NCBI GenBank assembly: GCA_009711785.1
Contig: VENA01000008.1
Span: forward strand, 62,001 to 126,000
Length of the DNA stretch: 64,000 nucleotides
Reading direction: 5' to 3'
DNA from: Bacillota bacterium
Lineage (GTDB): Bacteria > Bacillota > Clostridia > Tissierellales > MES13
In this document: piece after piece, positions 53,286-62,064 of the stretch
Position numbering within the stretch: position 1 is the first letter of the stretch
Layout of the letters: each line of letters begins with the position of its first letter
Notes under the pieces: generated by a model
What the model saw: only the letters and a program-made list of their open reading frames with translations
What the model was told of the DNA's origin: nothing
Database searches by the model: none
Program-made: the position numbers and the translations under genes

Positions 53286-53523
53286 ATTCATAATCATCAT
53301 CGTTTAATGTTGATAAAAACTCATTGGTCGCATTTATTGTTTCTTCTAATTTATCCCTTAATTCATCAAATTGCTCTGTTAGTATTTTATCTTTACTAGT
53401 TCCATTATTATTAGATATAAGCATCATATCTATTCCATTGGCAAGGTCTAAATTATCCCAATTATTATCTTCAATGCTTTTAATTACTTGCATTATATTT
53501 TCTAAAGAATTTTTATCCTCCAA
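53284..53523 (-). CDS. Uncharacterised small acidic protein
   Basis: 79 aa from a TTG at 53523, which follows AGGAGGGATTATT; an upstream in-frame start would run through this site. It is acidic and helical (EDKNSLENIMQVIKS, EQFDELRDKLEETINATN) with no cysteine or membrane segment. I do not recognise a family. It is encoded alone between two terminators. Confidence 0.65.
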   Translation of the reverse strand: MEDKNSLENIMQVIKSIEDNNWDNLDLANGIDMMLISNNNGTSKDKILTEQFDELRDKLEETINATNEFLSTLNDDDYE

Positions 53524-53592
53524 AATAATCCCTCCTTTAATTAGGCTTTTTATTATTATTTTCAAATTTAAAAATTATATCCCCCAAAAAAA

Positions 53593-53617
53593 TAAAAGAC
53601 CTATAATAGGCCTTTTA
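53593..53617 (-). terminator. Terminator of the PTS operon
   Basis: AAAAGACCTAT/ATAGGCCTTTT stem with T-rich tail on the minus strand, directly after the ptsI stop. Confidence 0.8.
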
Positions 53618-55321
53618 TTAATTAATAAATTCATCTATATAATTTTCAACATCGGTTGCTGTTGGTAAACTTAAAATCTCATCTACTTTCTTTTCCATTT
53701 CCTTTTTAGATAATTTACTTATTATCCATCTAGCCTTTAAAATTGATATAGGACTCATACTAAATTCATCTAATCCCATTCCTAATAACACAGGTATTAA
53801 TTTAGGATCTCCTGCTACTTCTCCACACATTCCTACCCATATTCCTTCTTTATGTCCATTATCTATAACTGTTTTTATTAATCTTAAAAGTGCTGGATGG
53901 AACTGATTATAAAGGTTAGAAATATTTTGATTCATTCTATCAACTGCTGTTGTGTATTGAATTAAGTCATTCGTTCCTATACTAAAGAAATCTACTTCCT
54001 TAGCAAATTGATCTGATAAAATAGCTGCTGCTGGTATCTCTATCATCATACCAACTTCTAAGTTTTTATCAAACTTAATTTCTTCATTTATAAGTTCTTT
54101 TTTAACTTCTTCTAATATTTTCTTTGCTTGTCTTAACTCTTCTATACTTGATATCATAGGAAACATTATTTTGATATTCCCATATACACTTGCTCTTAAT
54201 AATGCCCTTAATTGTGTTTTAAATATTTCTACTTTATCTAAACATAATCTAATTGCTCTATATCCTAAAAATGGATTCATTTCCTCTGGAAGATCTAGAT
54301 AACTAAGCTCTTTATCTCCACCTATATCTAAAGTTCTTATAACAACAGGTTTATTTTCCATTCTTTCTAAAACTTCTTTATAGGCCTTAAATTGTTCATC
54401 TTCAGTTGGTAGTTTGTCTCTATCCATATATAGAAATTCTGTTCTATATAGACCTATTCCTTCTCCATCATTTCTAAGGATTCCATCTACATCCTTAGGA
54501 GTTCCTATATTTGCTGCTAATTCAACCTTCACTCCATCTTTAGAAATACTTTCTTTTCCCTTAAGTTTATCTAAGCTTTTTGTAAATTCTTCATATTCTT
54601 TCTTTTTCTTTTCGTATTTTTTAACTACACTTTCCTCAGGATTTATATAAACTTCTCCTTCTTCACCATCAAATACTACTAAGTCTCCATTTTTTACTGT
54701 GTTTAATAATTCTTTAACACCTACAACAGCCGGGATTTCTAAAGTTCTAGCCATTATTGCTGAATGGGAAGTCTTTCCCCCTACTTCAGTCACAAAACCT
54801 ATTACCTTTTCTTTGTCCATTTGTGCTGTATCAGAGGGTGTTAAATCCTTTGCAATAACTATAACTTCTTCATCTAATTTTGAAAAATCAGTAATTTTTA
54901 TACCTAATAATAATTTTATTATTCTACCTGAAACATCTTTTAAATCTGAAGCTCTTTCTCTCATATATTCATTTTCCATATTTTCAAACATAGTTACAAA
55001 TGTATCTTTAACAGTTTTTAAAGCCCAAGAAGCATTTACACTTTCATCTTTTATCTTCTGTTCTACCTGTCCAAAAAACTCTGGATCATCTATAATCATC
55101 ATATGGGCTTCAAATATTTGGGCTTCTTCTTTTCCGATATTTTCAAATGCATGATCATGTAACTTTTGTATTTGTTTTTTACTTTCTTCTCTTGCATCTT
55201 TCAATTTCTTAATTTCATTTTGAATATCATCTATTTTTGTATTTTTTACATCTATTTTTTCTTCCTTTTTTATTAAAGCTTTTCCTATGGCTACTCCTGG
55301 GGATGCTTTTATACCTTCCAT
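53618..55321 (-). CDS. ptsI: PTS enzyme I
   Basis: 567 aa, usual length. It takes phosphate from PEP and passes it to HPr. MEGIKASPGVAIG at the start, the phosphohistidine loop GGKTSHSAIMAR (about H190), EGIGLYRTEFLYMDR, and PMISSIEEL and MCGEVAGD in the PEP-binding barrel are all intact. The start is ATG 55321 after AGGAGGTCAAAATTA. It is last in an operon of PRD regulator, IIA, IIB and HPr. Confidence 0.97.
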   Translation of the reverse strand: MEGIKASPGVAIGKALIKKEEKIDVKNTKIDDIQNEIKKLKDAREESKKQIQKLHDHAFENIGKEEAQIFEAHMMIIDDPEFFGQVEQKIKDESVNASWALKTVKDTFVTMFENMENEYMRERASDLKDVSGRIIKLLLGIKITDFSKLDEEVIVIAKDLTPSDTAQMDKEKVIGFVTEVGGKTSHSAIMARTLEIPAVVGVKELLNTVKNGDLVVFDGEEGEVYINPEESVVKKYEKKKKEYEEFTKSLDKLKGKESISKDGVKVELAANIGTPKDVDGILRNDGEGIGLYRTEFLYMDRDKLPTEDEQFKAYKEVLERMENKPVVIRTLDIGGDKELSYLDLPEEMNPFLGYRAIRLCLDKVEIFKTQLRALLRASVYGNIKIMFPMISSIEELRQAKKILEEVKKELINEEIKFDKNLEVGMMIEIPAAAILSDQFAKEVDFFSIGTNDLIQYTTAVDRMNQNISNLYNQFHPALLRLIKTVIDNGHKEGIWVGMCGEVAGDPKLIPVLLGMGLDEFSMSPISILKARWIISKLSKKEMEKKVDEILSLPTATDVENYIDEFIN

Positions 55322-55334
55322 TAATTTTGACCTC

Positions 55335-55598
55335 CTATGATTTAAAATCATTTTCAACTAATGCTTTTAATGCATCTATAGCTTTCTCTTCATCATTACC
55401 TTCTGCCTTTATAGTTATTTCATCGTCTTTAACTCCACCCATACTTAAAATTCCCATAATACTTTTGCCATTATAGTCATTTCCATCTTTAATTAAAGTT
55501 ATATCACTTTCAAATTTTGATGCATTTTGAACAAATATACTCGCGGGTCTTGCATGAAGTCCTGTTTCATTAGTTAATTTAATAGTAATCTCTTTCAT
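55335..55598 (-). CDS. ptsH: HPr phosphocarrier protein
   Basis: 87 aa. The phosphorylation site is His15 in ETGLHARPAS, and the regulatory serine is Ser46 in GKSIMGILSMG, so it should be a target of HPr kinase. It lies 13 bp upstream of ptsI. GGAGGTTTTTAAA precedes the ATG. Confidence 0.97.
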   Translation of the reverse strand: MKEITIKLTNETGLHARPASIFVQNASKFESDITLIKDGNDYNGKSIMGILSMGGVKDDEITIKAEGNDEEKAIDALKALVENDFKS

Positions 55599-55624
55599 TT
55601 TAAAAACCTCCTGAAAATTTTATA

Positions 55625-55924
55625 TTATTTTTTAATTTTTTTTATTATTGATTCTGCCTTTTTTATGGCATCTGAAACACTTACTTTAATAATAGGTAAA
55701 TCTTTAAATCTTTCTTTATTTTTTATTGGTATATCCTTTGTTAATATAACTGCATCTGCATCTAAAGTATCATTCTTTGTAATCTTATTTTCAATTCCAA
55801 TAGAACCTTGGGTTTCTACTTTAATTTTAAGCCCAAACTTTTTACAGGCTTTTTTTAAAGCTTCAGCAGCCATATAAGTATTTACAACCCCGGTCGGACA
55901 AGCTGTCACTGCTAATATTTTCAT
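55625..55924 (-). CDS. PTS fructose-type IIB domain protein
   Basis: 99 aa stand-alone IIB of the fructose family. The phosphocysteine is C9 in VTACPTGVVNTYMAAEAL. The EIIB fold continues through KVETQGSIGIENKIT. It is encoded between IIA and HPr. No IIC membrane component is encoded in this operon, so either a IIC elsewhere is used or the protein is regulatory. Confidence 0.9.
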   Translation of the reverse strand: MKILAVTACPTGVVNTYMAAEALKKACKKFGLKIKVETQGSIGIENKITKNDTLDADAVILTKDIPIKNKERFKDLPIIKVSVSDAIKKAESIIKKIKK

Positions 55925-55941
55925 TTATACCACCCTTAAAG

Positions 55942-56409
55942 TTACTTATTTAAAGCATTATTAAAAACATTTGTTAGTAAATTTAATATGTCATCTTCAC
56001 TTTCTAAATTCGAAAGTTTTTCTCTAAAATTTTTATCCATTAACTTCTTTGATAGTGAAGCTAAAATTTTTAAATGCTCATTAGAAGCAAATTTTTCAGG
56101 TACTGCTAATAAAAATATCATTTTTACAGGCTTATCATCTAAAGAATCCCAATCAATACCTTCTTTTCTTCTTCCAAAGGCAATGGTGGTTTTTTTTACA
56201 TCTTTACATTTACCATGGGGAATTCCTATATGAAATCCTATTCCTGTTGTGGATAATTCTTCTCTTTTAAGTACACTATCCACATATTTATCATAGTTAT
56301 TAAGTCTATCCTCACTATCTATTAAACTAGCTAACTCTTTAATTGCATCTTTCTTTGTATTAGCTTTTAGGTTTAAATTTATAAGTTTTTTATTAAACAA
56401 ATTTTCCAT
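55942..56409 (-). CDS. PTS IIA domain protein (fructose/Ntr type)
   Basis: 155 aa. The phosphohistidine is H65 in GFHIGIPHGKC, and the fold matches the PTS_EIIA_2 family, with TTIAFGRRKEGIDW after it. Its ATG overlaps the stop of the PRD regulator, so the two are co-translated. It probably phosphorylates the neighbouring IIB and may signal to the regulator. Confidence 0.92.
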   Translation of the reverse strand: MENLFNKKLINLNLKANTKKDAIKELASLIDSEDRLNNYDKYVDSVLKREELSTTGIGFHIGIPHGKCKDVKKTTIAFGRRKEGIDWDSLDDKPVKMIFLLAVPEKFASNEHLKILASLSKKLMDKNFREKLSNLESEDDILNLLTNVFNNALNK

Positions 56410-58430
56410 TATTTTTCATCCTTTCCTGTGAGGATATTTAATAAATCTCTTTTTTTATTATTTTTTCTTAAATTATTCAATGTTTTTTCATTATCTAACA
56501 TGGAATAAAAACCTCTAAAAAACTTCCTTATAGAATCTCCAGTTTCAAAATTAAGGGCTAATAAAAATACTATATCAACTTTATTACCTGACCAGTTTAT
56601 AGGTTTATCTAATATTGCAACAGCAATAGTTGATTTATTTACTAATTTTTCTGTGCCATGGGGAATAGCAACACCTTTACCTACAGCTGTAGACGTAATA
56701 TTTTCTCTATCTAGTGCAGACTTAATAAAATCCTTATCTACATGCCCTTTAGAAACTAGTTTGTTTCCTAATTTTTTTATAACTTCTTCTACACTTTCTA
56801 CCCTTAAATTTTTAAAAATAAGGTCTTCTTTAAATAATTGACTCTTTTTATCTTCTAGCTCTATCTTATTAAAATTTCTAGTTTCCTCTACATTTTTTAT
56901 ATATTTTTTTACTTTCTTTATATCGCTCTCTGTTACAAGAGGATTTATTTTGATAGTTGGCTTTGATTTAAAATTAAGTGGTATTGTTGATATTACAATA
57001 TCAAAATCCACAGTATTCATATTCTTAATATCATGAACTGAAGTAGTGTGTACTATTTCTAATTCATTAACTTCCCTTTCTAATCTTACTGCAACTAATT
57101 GGGCTGTACCCATTCCACTACTGCAAACTATAACTGCCCTAGTCTTATTATTTAACCTCTCTAAAGCAGCTCCTATATGGATTGATATATATCCTATTTC
57201 CTCTTCTTGTACCTTCACTCCGTAATATTTTTCAAACAATACACTTGAAGCCCAAGCAGCTCCAAAGACACTTGGAAATTTCATTTTGATATCCTCTAAT
57301 AAAGGGTTTCTTAAAGTTAGGCCATATTTAAGTCTATTAATTGCAGGTCTTAAATGAAGCACTAATCCTGTTAATAATTTTTCATCTTCACTAAAATCAA
57401 CTGAAAGGATATTTTCTATTAAGGCTATAATTTCCTTTGCAAGTTCTAATAATTTAGGATCAATATTATCTAATATATCCTTAGTTTCTTTCATGTGTAA
57501 ATTTTCTTGTACCTTTGCTCCTAATACGTGTAAAGTTATATATCCTACTTCAGATTCTGGAATAGTTATATTAAATTTCTCTTCTATCCTCTCTGCTAGC
57601 CATTTAGCTACTTTATATTCATTTTTATCCTTAATTAATAATAGTTGATTTTCATCCATTGAAATATCCTTATTTTGCTTTAATCTTTTCATGCTTATTG
57701 CTATATGGACTAATAATCCTTGAAAAGCTTCATCAGCTAATAAAAAGTCAAGATTCTTCTCAGCTTCTATAAGTATAGTTTCAATTTTTCTTAAATCTAC
57801 ATCAGGAAATAATTCCTTCATCTGAATAAAATTTTCATAATCAATTCTTATGGTAGGATCAATATCCTCACTTTCTGAAAGCATATCCTTTAATTCTTCA
57901 TCGTTGTTTAAAATCACTAACAAATCAGCAGCTGCTTTTCTCCAGTTTTTTTCATCTCCTAAAACTTCAATACCATAATTTTGTCTTCTTTTTAAAGTTA
58001 ATTTGTATTTACTTAACCATCTTTCCACTTCTTCTAAATCTTTATAAATAGTAACCCTACTTACAAATAATTCATCAGCTATATTTTTCATTGTTAAAGA
58101 TTTATTAGATTGTAATAGTCTTTTAATTATATATATATGTCTTTTATCTTGGGAGTAAGGTTTTTTATATACTTTGTTTTTATTAACTTTATTTACTAGG
58201 GCATCCCGACCTTTTAAACTTGCATTTAACCATACTCCGACCCTCGGTTTTTTTTCTATTTTAATATCTTCATTATCAATAAATATATCATTTAATTTAT
58301 TTAAATCATTTCTTATTGTTTTACTAGAGACATTTAATTTATTTGCTATTTTATTTATTGTTATTGGTTTGTCTTCATTTATTAAAATACTTATAATCTC
58401 AATACATCTATCATTCGGAAATTTTTCCAT
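56409..58430 (-). CDS. PRD-containing transcriptional regulator (MtlR/LicR type) with IIB and IIA domains
   Basis: 673 aa. Two N-terminal HTH segments (INKIANKLNVSSKTIRNDL at about 22-40 and ADELFVSRVTIYKDLEEVE at about 110-130) are followed by two PRDs with conserved histidines (ITLHVLGAKV, LVLHLRPAINRL, YISIHIGAALERL). A IIB-like domain has CSSGMGTAQLVAVRL. A C-terminal IIA domain has VGKGVAIPHGTEKLV (phosphohistidine). Phosphorylation by HPr and PTS enzymes would control activity. It is the first gene of the operon and probably controls it. Confidence 0.92.
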   Translation of the reverse strand: MEKFPNDRCIEIISILINEDKPITINKIANKLNVSSKTIRNDLNKLNDIFIDNEDIKIEKKPRVGVWLNASLKGRDALVNKVNKNKVYKKPYSQDKRHIYIIKRLLQSNKSLTMKNIADELFVSRVTIYKDLEEVERWLSKYKLTLKRRQNYGIEVLGDEKNWRKAAADLLVILNNDEELKDMLSESEDIDPTIRIDYENFIQMKELFPDVDLRKIETILIEAEKNLDFLLADEAFQGLLVHIAISMKRLKQNKDISMDENQLLLIKDKNEYKVAKWLAERIEEKFNITIPESEVGYITLHVLGAKVQENLHMKETKDILDNIDPKLLELAKEIIALIENILSVDFSEDEKLLTGLVLHLRPAINRLKYGLTLRNPLLEDIKMKFPSVFGAAWASSVLFEKYYGVKVQEEEIGYISIHIGAALERLNNKTRAVIVCSSGMGTAQLVAVRLEREVNELEIVHTTSVHDIKNMNTVDFDIVISTIPLNFKSKPTIKINPLVTESDIKKVKKYIKNVEETRNFNKIELEDKKSQLFKEDLIFKNLRVESVEEVIKKLGNKLVSKGHVDKDFIKSALDRENITSTAVGKGVAIPHGTEKLVNKSTIAVAILDKPINWSGNKVDIVFLLALNFETGDSIRKFFRGFYSMLDNEKTLNNLRKNNKKRDLLNILTGKDEK

Positions 58431-58676
58431 ATTAACACCCCAAATGTGGTAATGTTTTAATAATACATCTGTATATTAACTATATATTATCATATGAATC
58501 CCTTATTTTCCACGTTTTAAAGGTAATAGTTCTTTACAGATTAATGTGGAAGTTATTTATAAATACCCCTATAAGTATCTAAATCTCTACAAAATATAAA
58601 CCATTTCTTTTAGTATATTATCCTTTATAAGTAAAGAAATTATTAATATATTTACAAATTGCCACAATACATAAAT

Positions 58677-59543
58677 TTAAAGATAGAAATTAAATTCCTT
58701 TAAAGCATCTTTTACACTTTCCTTAGATTTTTTTATATAAATACCTTCTCTTTTTATTTTTTCATAAGACATTCTTAAATCTCTTTTCTTATTTTTATAT
58801 TTTAAAGTATCCTTTATTAATAACTTTTTAATTCTTTTATCAGTTAAACCTATTTCTTTTAAAACTAAATAGGAGATATCATAAGTGCTTAAATCATTAT
58901 CTGATCCAAAATGATATATTCCACTTTCAAGATTAAATATTTTTTCTAAATTATCAATTAAATCATAAACATAAGTTATGCCTCTAAATTCGTTATCTGA
59001 TACCTTTATAGATTCATTTTTTATAATATTAGATAATAATCTCCAAAATAAATTTGAGTTATTTGTTGTATTTCTTTCAGGTAATCCAAACATCCAACTT
59101 AATCTTAAAATAACTAAATCATCACCTTCTTTTTTTAATAGGTTTTCAGCCTCTAATTTAGTTTTTCCATATATGGTATTAGGATATGCTTTATCATCTT
59201 CTTTATAAGGTCCTTCATTTTCATTTCCATTAAACACTTGTTCACTACTTAAAAATATTAATTTTGCTTTAATTTCTTTTGAAATCCTTCCTATATTTAA
59301 CGCTGAATCAACATTTACCCTATAAGCTAATTTAGGATTGTCCTCACATAATTTAGTTTCAGACATTGCAGCTCCATGGATGATAATATCTGGATTTTCA
59401 TTTTTTATTATTTTTTCTGCCCTTTTAAAGTCTGTAATATCTAAATCTTTTCTAGTTAAAGAAATTATTTCATGCTTTTCATTATATTTTTTATGAATTC
59501 TTGAATTTAAAAAACCATTTGCTCCAGTTAATAATATTTTCAT
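58677..59543 (-). CDS. SDR-family nucleotide-sugar reductase, RmlD-like
   Basis: 288 aa. The N-terminal Rossmann loop is TGANGFLNSRI and the catalytic Tyr-Lys pair is in IYGKTKLEAENLL. HGAAMSETKLCEDNP and FLSSEQVFNG match dTDP-4-dehydrorhamnose reductase-type proteins. No other rml genes are in the window, so the substrate is unknown. Its ATG overlaps (ATGA) the end of the broken DUF89 gene upstream, so the two were once co-translated. No hairpin terminator is obvious in 58431-58676. Confidence 0.82.
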   Translation of the reverse strand: MKILLTGANGFLNSRIHKKYNEKHEIISLTRKDLDITDFKRAEKIIKNENPDIIIHGAAMSETKLCEDNPKLAYRVNVDSALNIGRISKEIKAKLIFLSSEQVFNGNENEGPYKEDDKAYPNTIYGKTKLEAENLLKKEGDDLVILRLSWMFGLPERNTTNNSNLFWRLLSNIIKNESIKVSDNEFRGITYVYDLIDNLEKIFNLESGIYHFGSDNDLSTYDISYLVLKEIGLTDKRIKKLLIKDTLKYKNKKRDLRMSYEKIKREGIYIKKSKESVKDALKEFNFYL

Positions 59544-59804
59544 TTTTGACCCTCACTTTTATTAATGTTTTTTCTAAAATCATCTTCTAAATATATATCT
59601 TTTATTCCAACAGCTTCTTTAATTATTTCATGAAACTCTCCAGCTAATATAGGAACAGAGCTTTTCTTTTTTTATATACCCATTTAAACTATTAATAGCT
59701 CTTTCTATAAAGTCATATTGCTTATTCTCATCTTTAATTAATCTTTTAATTGTACTTGTAATTTGTTTCATAACACAAGGCATACAGCCTAAATAAAGCT
59801 TCAT
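59540..59804 (-). pseudogene. DUF89-like (ARMT1/damage-control phosphatase family) gene fragment with frameshift
   Basis: The start MKLYLGCMPCVMKQITSTIK (ATG 59804) is the conserved N-terminal CxxC block of DUF89 proteins. The frame ends at about 59628. A one-base shift in a seven-A run (59667-59673) continues it as SSVPILAGEFHEIIKEAVG, ending at TGA 59540-59542, which overlaps the next ATG. Even when repaired it is about 87 aa, against about 280-400 for the full family, so the phosphatase core is missing. It may be an internal deletion or a sequencing slip in the homopolymer. Confidence 0.65.
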
Positions 59805-59917
59805 AAATCCTTTCTTAATTATTTTATATTTTAATATTATCATCATAAATTCATTTTAATATTAAAAATTACTTCCACATTAATGTGTAAAAACTTACTA
59901 TAACTAAATAAATAAAA

Positions 59918-59939
59918 AAACCAGCAAATCTGCTGGTTT
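59918..59939 (-). terminator. Terminator of the HD-GYP/DUF5317 operon
   Basis: AAACCAGCA/TGCTGGTTT stem with a 4-nt loop and T7 on the minus strand. It overlaps the DUF5317 stop codon. Confidence 0.88.
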
Positions 59940-60540
59940 ACTCTTTCTTATATTCAAAACTTATCATTTTAGTGCTTTTACTAAACTTTTTTAACATAAC
60001 TCCTTGTATGAAAGTAAATATCCCTACTCCTAAAAAAACATCTCCTATACTTATCATCTTAGGAAGTGGATATGGTTTTTTAAGAGGTATTATATCTCCT
60101 AAAAAATAAAGTTTTGTAGTATCTTTAACTAAAGTATGGGTAATCATTGAGTCTGTTTCTAACATTTTTAGATTTTCAAACAATCCAAGTAATGCAAGAC
60201 CATCACCTGAAACAGGCATTTTCCCACCATTTACAAGAATAACAATGAAATTTAGTAATGTTCCTACTAATATTATTTTCATAGAATGCTTTTTAAAATT
60301 AAGTATAAGTCCGATTATTATTAAAGTATATGAAGCACTATGTACAAAAATAAAATTATTATTTAAAATTTCACCAATCCCAAATAAATCTTTAACTCTT
60401 ATTATTACTGACGAAAATTCAATTATAAAGCCTATTATAAATAAATACCAACCTCTGAAATTAACCTTTTCAAAGTTTCTTATTTTCCCCCCTCTAGCTT
60501 TTCCCACAACCAGAGAAGTTGCCATTGACTCAACTAACAT
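59938..60540 (-). CDS. DUF5317 membrane protein
   Basis: 200 aa with about five hydrophobic spans. The N terminus LVVGKARGGKIRNFEKVNFR and the middle NFIVILVNGGKMPVSGDGL match the DUF5317 pattern. It overlaps the end of the HD-GYP gene by 11 bp, so it is translationally coupled. Function is not known; pairing with an HD-GYP protein may link it to cyclic-dinucleotide signalling (inference). Confidence 0.78.
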   Translation of the reverse strand: MLVESMATSLVVGKARGGKIRNFEKVNFRGWYLFIIGFIIEFSSVIIRVKDLFGIGEILNNNFIFVHSASYTLIIIGLILNFKKHSMKIILVGTLLNFIVILVNGGKMPVSGDGLALLGLFENLKMLETDSMITHTLVKDTTKLYFLGDIIPLKKPYPLPKMISIGDVFLGVGIFTFIQGVMLKKFSKSTKMISFEYKKE

Positions 60541-61822
60541 TTTCCTGCATCTCCTTTTCTTCTTCTTTAACCATCAAATTAACAAATTCTTTGGCTAATT
60601 TAGGATGAAACTGGGTTCCTGCATTTTCATTTATTATATCTAATGCTCTTTCTTTTGATAATCCATTTCTATAGGGTCTATCAGAAGTCATTGCATCAAA
60701 TGCATCAGCCACAGATACAATAGCTGCTTCAAATGGTATGTTATTTTCTTTTAACCCATCTGGATACCCTGAACCATCATATCTTTCATGATGATATTTA
60801 ACTATTTTAGATACTCCCTTTAAAAAATCTACATCATCTATAATTTCAGCACCTATAACAGGATGTTTTTTTATCTGATCATACTCTTTTTCAGTTAATT
60901 TGTCAGGTTTTTTAAGTATTACATCATCAACACCAATTTTTCCTATATCATGTAATAGGGATGCTGTTTTTATATTTTCAATCTTTTTGTCACTTAAATT
61001 AAGTGCTTTAGCTAATTTAACTGCATATTTTTCAACCCTTGAAGAATGCCCACTGGTATATGCATCCTTAGCCTCCATCGTTTTAGTAAGTGCTTGAATA
61101 GTTTCCATATACACATGTTTAGTATCCATATATAATTTAAATGAATATCTTGCAAGTAGTAACGGTCCAAAGAATAATAATACTGCTAACTCACCATATT
61201 GTAAATAAGCTAAAGCTATGATAACTCCTAATACACAAACTATTAAAGCATTAGGTATTAAACCCTTCACATTATCTACCCACATTTTCATAAATTTATT
61301 TTTACTAAATATGGACAAAAACATAACAATTATAGTACTATTTAACATCACATAAGCTATAAGTGTTAACATTATAGGGATAGCTATAGAAGATAAATCA
61401 AAATTTCTATTATTCACTATTCCCCCAGCACTAACATAAGTTATACCAGCAACTCCTGATACTATTAAACTCTGTGAAACATTAAATAAAGTCTTATACG
61501 CTGGTAGATTAAATATATGTATATAACCTCTTCCTTTTATTTTAGGAATTCTAAATAAAACTCCTAAAGCTGAAATTAATGCACAAGTAAAAGGTCCTGC
61601 TACTATAATTGAAGCTAAACTTATTGCAAATCCCACACTTACCCCCATTCCTTTAGAAACAGGTATAAGTAAAGATTCTGTTATTATTGATAAAATAGCA
61701 AAAAACACTAAAGTTTTCATGCTAGGAATTGTATAATGATTAAATAAAAAAAAGAAAACTATAATTGCTAAAACACATATAAAAGCTATATACGTCTTAG
61801 ATTTATATGATAACTTGGACAT
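60530..61822 (-). CDS. Membrane-bound HD-GYP phosphodiesterase
   Basis: 430 aa. The N-terminal half (about 1-225) has about seven membrane spans, a possible MASE-like sensor. The HD-GYP domain (about 235-420) has SGHSSRVEKYAVKL, SLLHDIGKIGVDD (HD), HPVIGAEI and KYHHERYDGSGYPDG (GYP), with all key residues intact. It should degrade c-di-GMP or a related dinucleotide. GGAGGATTAAA precedes the ATG. A structured intergenic element lies directly upstream. Confidence 0.93.
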   Translation of the reverse strand: MSKLSYKSKTYIAFICVLAIIVFFFLFNHYTIPSMKTLVFFAILSIITESLLIPVSKGMGVSVGFAISLASIIVAGPFTCALISALGVLFRIPKIKGRGYIHIFNLPAYKTLFNVSQSLIVSGVAGITYVSAGGIVNNRNFDLSSIAIPIMLTLIAYVMLNSTIIVMFLSIFSKNKFMKMWVDNVKGLIPNALIVCVLGVIIALAYLQYGELAVLLFFGPLLLARYSFKLYMDTKHVYMETIQALTKTMEAKDAYTSGHSSRVEKYAVKLAKALNLSDKKIENIKTASLLHDIGKIGVDDVILKKPDKLTEKEYDQIKKHPVIGAEIIDDVDFLKGVSKIVKYHHERYDGSGYPDGLKENNIPFEAAIVSVADAFDAMTSDRPYRNGLSKERALDIINENAGTQFHPKLAKEFVNLMVKEEEKEMQENVS

Positions 61823-61843
61823 TTTAATCCTCCTTATATATAA

Positions 61844-62058
61844 CCAGGCCGGCTAAAATACTAAATTATATTAAAGTAAAGTTAGCTCCACTAGCTAATA
61901 CTAAAGCTAATATGCTTACTAATGCAAATACTGTTCTTTTCATGAATATAACCCCCTAATGTAATATACTCTGCTGATACGCTATTCCAGCAGGTTATAT
62001 CCTCTACGCTAAAGTAAATCTCTATCTAATCTAAGTAAATTTAAAACTAAAATTTTAA
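61844..62058 (-). other. GC-rich inverted-repeat-bounded element upstream of the HD-GYP gene
   Basis: About 215 bp bounded by AGGCCGGCTTAAAAT on one side (minus strand, near 62054) and ATTTTAGCCGGCCT (near 61850) on the other, pairing over 14 bp with one bulge. Inside are a CTGCTG/CAGCAG hairpin and a longer pairing of GATATAACC with GGTTATAT(T)C. The latter would cover the ribosome-binding site of the 25-codon ORF. GCCGGC is conspicuous in such AT-rich DNA. It could be a structured RNA or small mobile element. Confidence 0.5.
61866..61943 (-). CDS. Possible 25-aa small hydrophobic peptide
   Basis: ATG at 61943 preceded by AGGGGGTTATATTC, an excellent ribosome-binding site. It encodes MKRTVFALVSILALVLASG and ends at TAA. 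It is short, with a basic start and one hydrophobic stretch, like a signal-peptide-like or membrane-active miniprotein or a leader peptide. It lies within the inverted-repeat element and just before the HD-GYP gene. No family is recognised; translation is inferred only from the start signals. Confidence 0.4.
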   Translation of the reverse strand: MKRTVFALVSILALVLASGANFTLI

Positions 62059-62064
62059 GCCGGC

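Noticed and set aside
61866..61943. 25-aa peptide as an AgrD-type cyclic autoinducer precursor
   Set aside because: It has no cysteine or serine-centred thiolactone motif, no charged C-terminal tail, and no agrB-like gene nearby.
61823..62064. c-di-GMP riboswitch upstream of the HD-GYP gene
   Set aside because: Neither the GEMM-I core (tetraloop receptor and conserved CACGCA-type segment) nor the type II pattern is visible, so only a generic structured element is reported.
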